Below, piece by piece: positions 55,181 to 58,160 of a stretch of DNA of 58,160 bases. Source of the DNA: Alphaproteobacteria bacterium (GTDB taxonomy: Bacteria; Pseudomonadota; Alphaproteobacteria; JAJFIK01); contig JAJFIL010000282.1 in assembly GCA_021774965.1 (NCBI GenBank), forward strand, positions 1-58,160, given 5' to 3'. Position numbers and translations under genes: made by a program. Under the pieces are notes generated by a model. The model searched no databases, was not told the DNA's origin, and worked only from the letters and a program-made list of their open reading frames with translations. Each line of letters begins with the position of its first letter. The stretch's first letter is position 1.

Positions 55181-56626
55181 ATGTCACAGGAACAAGATCA
55201 ATTGGACGGTGTGGCGCTTGGCGCCCTGATCCGTAAAGGAGAGATGACCGCTCAGGAACTTTATGATCAGACAGTTGCCCGGGTAGAAGCCGTCAACGGC
55301 AAGATCAATGCTGTTGTGGAAAATCTGGATGGTGTTGCTGCTGACTGCCTGTCCGGGAAATGGACCAACGATGATGCGCCTGCCTCGCCTCTTGCAGGGG
55401 TTCCGATCTATCTCAAGGCACTGTTCTCAGCCTGTGAAGGTGCTCCGCTTACGGCCTCGAGTAAATCCACAGCGGGGATCATCTCGCCTTTTGATTCGGC
55501 GGTAACGCGGCGTCTGAAGGAAGCCGGCACCACCATCGCCGGCATGACCAACAGCCCGGAGTTTGGCATTAATACGTCTACGGAAGGCCAGTTCTACGGA
55601 GCGGCGAAAAACCCCTGGAATGATGGCTTGAGCACAGGCGGCTCCAGTGGCGGTGCGGCGGCAGCGGTCGCGGCAGGCATCGTGCCGGTTGCCCATGCCA
55701 CCGATGGCGGCGGGTCTATCCGCATTCCTGCAGCTTCCTGCGGCCTTGTAGGGCTTAAACCTTCGCGCGGGCGTGTATCCTTTGGCCCGGCGGCAGGAGA
55801 TGGCTGGTCCGGCATGGGGTATGCCAACGCGGTGTCCCGCACGGTTCGCGACAATGCCGCGTTTTTGGATATCATTGCAGGCGAAGAGCCAGGGGATCCT
55901 TATACGGCTCCGCCCAATCCACGCCCTTTCCTTGATGAGGTTGGCCGGGATCCGGGCAAATTGAAGATCGGTCTGTGCGAGACATCCTTTACCGGCATAG
56001 ACGTGGATGAAGAGTGCCTTGTTGCGGTCCGTTATGCTGCAAAGCTCTGTGAAGGGTTGGGGCACGAGATCATTCCCATTGAACCTGTTCATGACACGGA
56101 GGTTTTCTGGCCCACGACAGAGCGGGTGATTGCAGCCAACATGGCGCAAGCACTTGGCATGTTGGGCATGATGCGCGGCAAGCCCGTTGGCGAAGACGAG
56201 ATTGAGATCAACACCCTTCAGATGTGGGAAAGCGGAAAGGCCATATCCGCTGAAGATTACATCAACTGCCAATCTCACATGAATTTGGTCTCACGTCAGG
56301 TTGCGTCCCTGTTCGGTGGGATTGACCTGATCCTCACACCGACCATGGCTTGTGCAGACAGAGAGCTTGGCCTGCTCGATACCATGCTTGAGGATCGCTC
56401 GGTCTTCGAAGAACGTATCTCCCCAACCATGACGTTTACGGCACTTTTCAATGTCACCGGCATGCCCGCTATTTCTGTGCCCGTTGTCTGGCGCAGTAAC
56501 GGCGGCCCCATCGGAACCCAATTCGTGGCGCCCTATGGCGACGAGGCAACATTGATCCGTCTCGCAAGTCAGCTTGAGGAAGCACACCCCTGGGGCCACC
56601 GTCGGCCTGACATATTTGCGGCTTGA
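55181..56626 (+). CDS. Amidase (amidase signature family)
   Basis: 481 residues. Ser-cisSer-Lys hydrolase: Lys79 (PIYLKAL), cis-Ser155 ([12 protein letters not shown]) and nucleophile Ser179 ([11 protein letters not shown]), all present. The Lys is followed by ALFSACEG rather than the more common D/N context. No Gln/Asn-tRNA context, so it is a general amidase rather than GatA. ATG after AGAGAGGTC. Next comes an acyl-CoA dehydrogenase, consistent with a catabolic cluster for an amide- or acid-type compound. Confidence 0.93.
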   Translation: MSQEQDQLDGVALGALIRKGEMTAQELYDQTVARVEAVNGKINAVVENLDGVAADCLSGKWTNDDAPASPLAGVPIYLKALFSACEGAPLTASSKSTAGIISPFDSAVTRRLKEAGTTIAGMTNSPEFGINTSTEGQFYGAAKNPWNDGLSTGGSSGGAAAAVAAGIVPVAHATDGGGSIRIPAASCGLVGLKPSRGRVSFGPAAGDGWSGMGYANAVSRTVRDNAAFLDIIAGEEPGDPYTAPPNPRPFLDEVGRDPGKLKIGLCETSFTGIDVDEECLVAVRYAAKLCEGLGHEIIPIEPVHDTEVFWPTTERVIAANMAQALGMLGMMRGKPVGEDEIEINTLQMWESGKAISAEDYINCQSHMNLVSRQVASLFGGIDLILTPTMACADRELGLLDTMLEDRSVFEERISPTMTFTALFNVTGMPAISVPVVWRSNGGPIGTQFVAPYGDEATLIRLASQLEEAHPWGHRRPDIFAA

Positions 56627-56647
56627 ACCATCCCTTGGTTCACAGCG

Positions 56648-56684
56648 CTGAGTATTACTCAGTCACTGAGTGAAACTTGACTCA
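56648..56684. promoter_or_regulatory. TGAGT/ACTCA operator cluster upstream of the acyl-CoA dehydrogenase
   Basis: CTGAGTA-T-TACTCAG (56648-56662) is a perfect dyad. A second TGAGT (56667-56671) and ACTCA (56680-56684) follow, with further half-sites to about 56738. It lies about 75-110 bases before the ATG, where a TetR- or GntR-type repressor could act. Confidence 0.5.
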
Positions 56685-56757
56685 TTATTACGCCTGTGGT
56701 TCTGTTGAGTGCGTCACAATAGATTGCAAACTCACTCATCGCCCGCGGGGTTACGCC

Positions 56758-57900
56758 ATGGCACCCAATCTTTCCGAAGAACACGAGATATTCCGCCGCT
56801 CCGTTGCGAGTTTCGTCGCCAGCGAGATCACTCCCAATGCGCATCAGTGGGAGAAAGATGGTGAGGTTCCCCGTGAGATTTTTGCGAAAATGGGGGCGTT
56901 GGGCTATCTTGGCGTGCGCATTTCTGAGGAATACGGCGGTGCGGGTCTGGATTTCCAGTACACCGCGATCTTGTTGCAGGAGATGATGCGATGCGGGTCC
57001 GTGGGCGTTCCCGTTGCCATCATGGCGCATGCGGAGTTTGCCACCAAGGTTGTCGAGCGCTGCGGGTCAAAGGCTCTTGGGGAAAGGTTCGTTGCGCGCG
57101 CTGTAAAGGGTGAGCTTGTCGGCTCCCTGGGGGTTACTGAGCCAGGGGCCGGCAGCGATGTCGCCGCCATTCGAACCAACGCGGTTCGCGATGGTGATGA
57201 TTATGTGATCAATGGATCAAAAGTTTTCATCACCAACGGAACAATATCGGACTATGTCACCACTGCTGTCCGTACCAGTGGGGAAGGCTACGGCGGGATC
57301 TCTCTTATTGTCGTTCCAACGGATACACCGGGCCTCACGCGGAAACGGCTCAAGAAGATTGCCATCCACTCGTCTGATACGGCGGAGTTGCACTTCGATG
57401 ATGTTCGGGTGCCCGCAGAAAACCTTGTGGGTGAAGAGGGTGTGGGCTTTACCTACATCATGCAAGGCTTTGAGGGCGAACGCCTGGTGCTTGCGCTTAT
57501 TGCCTGTTCGCAGATGAAGCTCATGCTCGAAGGGGCACGGGAATGGGGTCATGACCGAAAAGCCTTTGGCAAGCCTCTGCTCGGCTTTCAAGTATGGCAG
57601 CACCGGCTCGCCGATGCGATGACCAATGTTGCGGCGGCTGAGGCTCTTACCGAGAAGGCAATCGATCTTTACGTGCGCGGGGAGCCCGCCAATTCCGAAA
57701 TTTCCATGGCCAAGCTGTTCGCAACAGAAATGGCGCGGCACGTGGCCCACGAATGTGCGCAGATCTATGGCGGCATGGTCCTGATGGACGAAACCCCTAT
57801 GGCGCGGCTCTATCGTGATGTCATGGGCTTTACCATTGGCGCAGGCACCAGCGAGACCATGCGCGGCATCATCGCCAAATCCAACGGGCTAACCGGGTAG
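56758..57900 (+). CDS. Acyl-CoA dehydrogenase
   Basis: 380 residues, FAD-dependent alpha,beta-dehydrogenation of an acyl-CoA. The FAD-binding signatures LGVTEPGAGSDVAAIRT and VINGSKVFITNGTISDYV, and the C-terminal RLYRDVMGFTIGAGTSETM are clear. In the place where medium-chain enzymes carry the catalytic Glu there is GAGTSE, so the base is more likely the Glu of FEGERLVLAL, as in isovaleryl- and long-chain enzymes. ATG at 56758 with GGGG eight bases upstream; an in-frame start at 56677 would run through the operator cluster. Confidence 0.95.
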   Translation: MAPNLSEEHEIFRRSVASFVASEITPNAHQWEKDGEVPREIFAKMGALGYLGVRISEEYGGAGLDFQYTAILLQEMMRCGSVGVPVAIMAHAEFATKVVERCGSKALGERFVARAVKGELVGSLGVTEPGAGSDVAAIRTNAVRDGDDYVINGSKVFITNGTISDYVTTAVRTSGEGYGGISLIVVPTDTPGLTRKRLKKIAIHSSDTAELHFDDVRVPAENLVGEEGVGFTYIMQGFEGERLVLALIACSQMKLMLEGAREWGHDRKAFGKPLLGFQVWQHRLADAMTNVAAAEALTEKAIDLYVRGEPANSEISMAKLFATEMARHVAHECAQIYGGMVLMDETPMARLYRDVMGFTIGAGTSETMRGIIAKSNGLTG

Positions 57901-57908
57901 GGCGCATC

Positions 57909-58160
57909 ATGGCAGACCCCAGTGCCCATACCGTCGTAATAGCAGGCGTTGCCTGCCCCCGGCCCATGCCGGAAGACCAACGTTCCATCCCTGAAATAGT
58001 TTTGGAAGTTGTTGAGGCAGCACTTGAAGATGCACACCTGAGCTATGATGATATCGATGCAGTCGTGACCGCGTCCAATGATTTACTCGACGGCCTAACC
58101 GCCTCGAATATTGCTGTCACCGAAGTTGTCGGCGCGGTCATGCGGCCTGAAACCCGCATT
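57909..58160 (+). CDS. Thiolase-like protein (3' partial)
   Basis: The first 84 codons, running off the window. VVIAGVACPRPMPEDQRSIP, then EIVLEVVEAALEDAHLSYDD and IDAVVTASNDLLDG resemble the N terminus of SCP-x/thiolase-type or acetyl-CoA acetyltransferase-like proteins. It starts eight bases after the acyl-CoA dehydrogenase stop, with TAGGGCG upstream, so the two form one operon. The active-site Cys lies beyond the end. Confidence 0.7.
   Translation, partial: MADPSAHTVVIAGVACPRPMPEDQRSIPEIVLEVVEAALEDAHLSYDDIDAVVTASNDLLDGLTASNIAVTEVVGAVMRPETRI

Overview
The window is chromosomal DNA of an alphaproteobacterium, inferred from gene content alone: CckA, an F1-ATPase zeta (inhibitor) subunit, a PurS-PurQ-PurL type FGAM synthetase, a dimeric-type NADP isocitrate dehydrogenase, a GTTC-N7-GTTC type LexA box at recA, and perfect TTAA-N7-TTAA CtrA boxes. 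The layout (flagellar genes leading straight into cckA, an encapsulated-ferritin-like protein, PQQ and acyl-CoA enzymes) suggests a free-living aquatic or marine member. I cannot name a genus. No rRNA, tRNA, CRISPR array, complete insertion sequence or prophage was recognised.

1-15.5 kb is a flagellar and cell-cycle block. The end of fliM, a DUF6468-like protein, a MotE-like protein and a very large TPR protein read rightward. A PAS-PAS histidine kinase with a C-terminal bacteriohemerythrin domain reads leftward, followed by fliO-fliP. From a divergent region with a perfect CtrA box, flgB-flgC-fliE-fliQ-fliR-flhB-cckA read rightward. CckA is the kinase at the head of the pathway that phosphorylates CtrA, so the layout suggests a feedback loop.

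15.5-23.4 kb is accessory. It holds a small protein with a beta-rich repetitive tail, an encapsulated-ferritin homologue without a shell gene, a lipoprotein, an isoprenylcysteine-methyltransferase-like protein, three paralogous PAS_5-type proteins arranged around an MHYT-domain histidine kinase, and a stretch with two poorly characterised genes, the second clearly AT-rich.

23.4-40.6 kb is mostly housekeeping: recA (LexA box, terminator), alaS, a cyclic-nucleotide-gated type K+ channel, icd, a TrmJ-like rRNA/tRNA methyltransferase, rpsD, a CGFS glutaredoxin and BolA pair, purL-purQ-purS-purC, the ATPase zeta subunit, a periplasmic PQQ dehydrogenase, a DUF1272 zinc protein and purB.

40.9-52.4 kb holds a leftward peptide/opine-type ABC transporter (binding protein, two permeases, two ATPases) followed by three genes that may extend its operon. 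Then come radC, map, sfsA and a molybdopterin-binding-domain protein.

52.6-58.2 kb holds a small secreted protein with its own terminator and a metal-sensing type MerR regulator with two matching CCTGTAG-N3-CTACAGG operators. One operator sits in an atypically long promoter spacer in front of a cysteine-bearing membrane protein and a GDCCVxC zinc-ribbon protein. After these come a fatty-acid-hydroxylase-family protein, an amidase, an acyl-CoA dehydrogenase and the start of a thiolase-like protein. The last group shares a TGAGT-N3-ACTCA palindrome. The MerR/GDCCVxC module, the shell-less ferritin, the PAS_5/MHYT cluster and the shared palindrome are the most promising leads.
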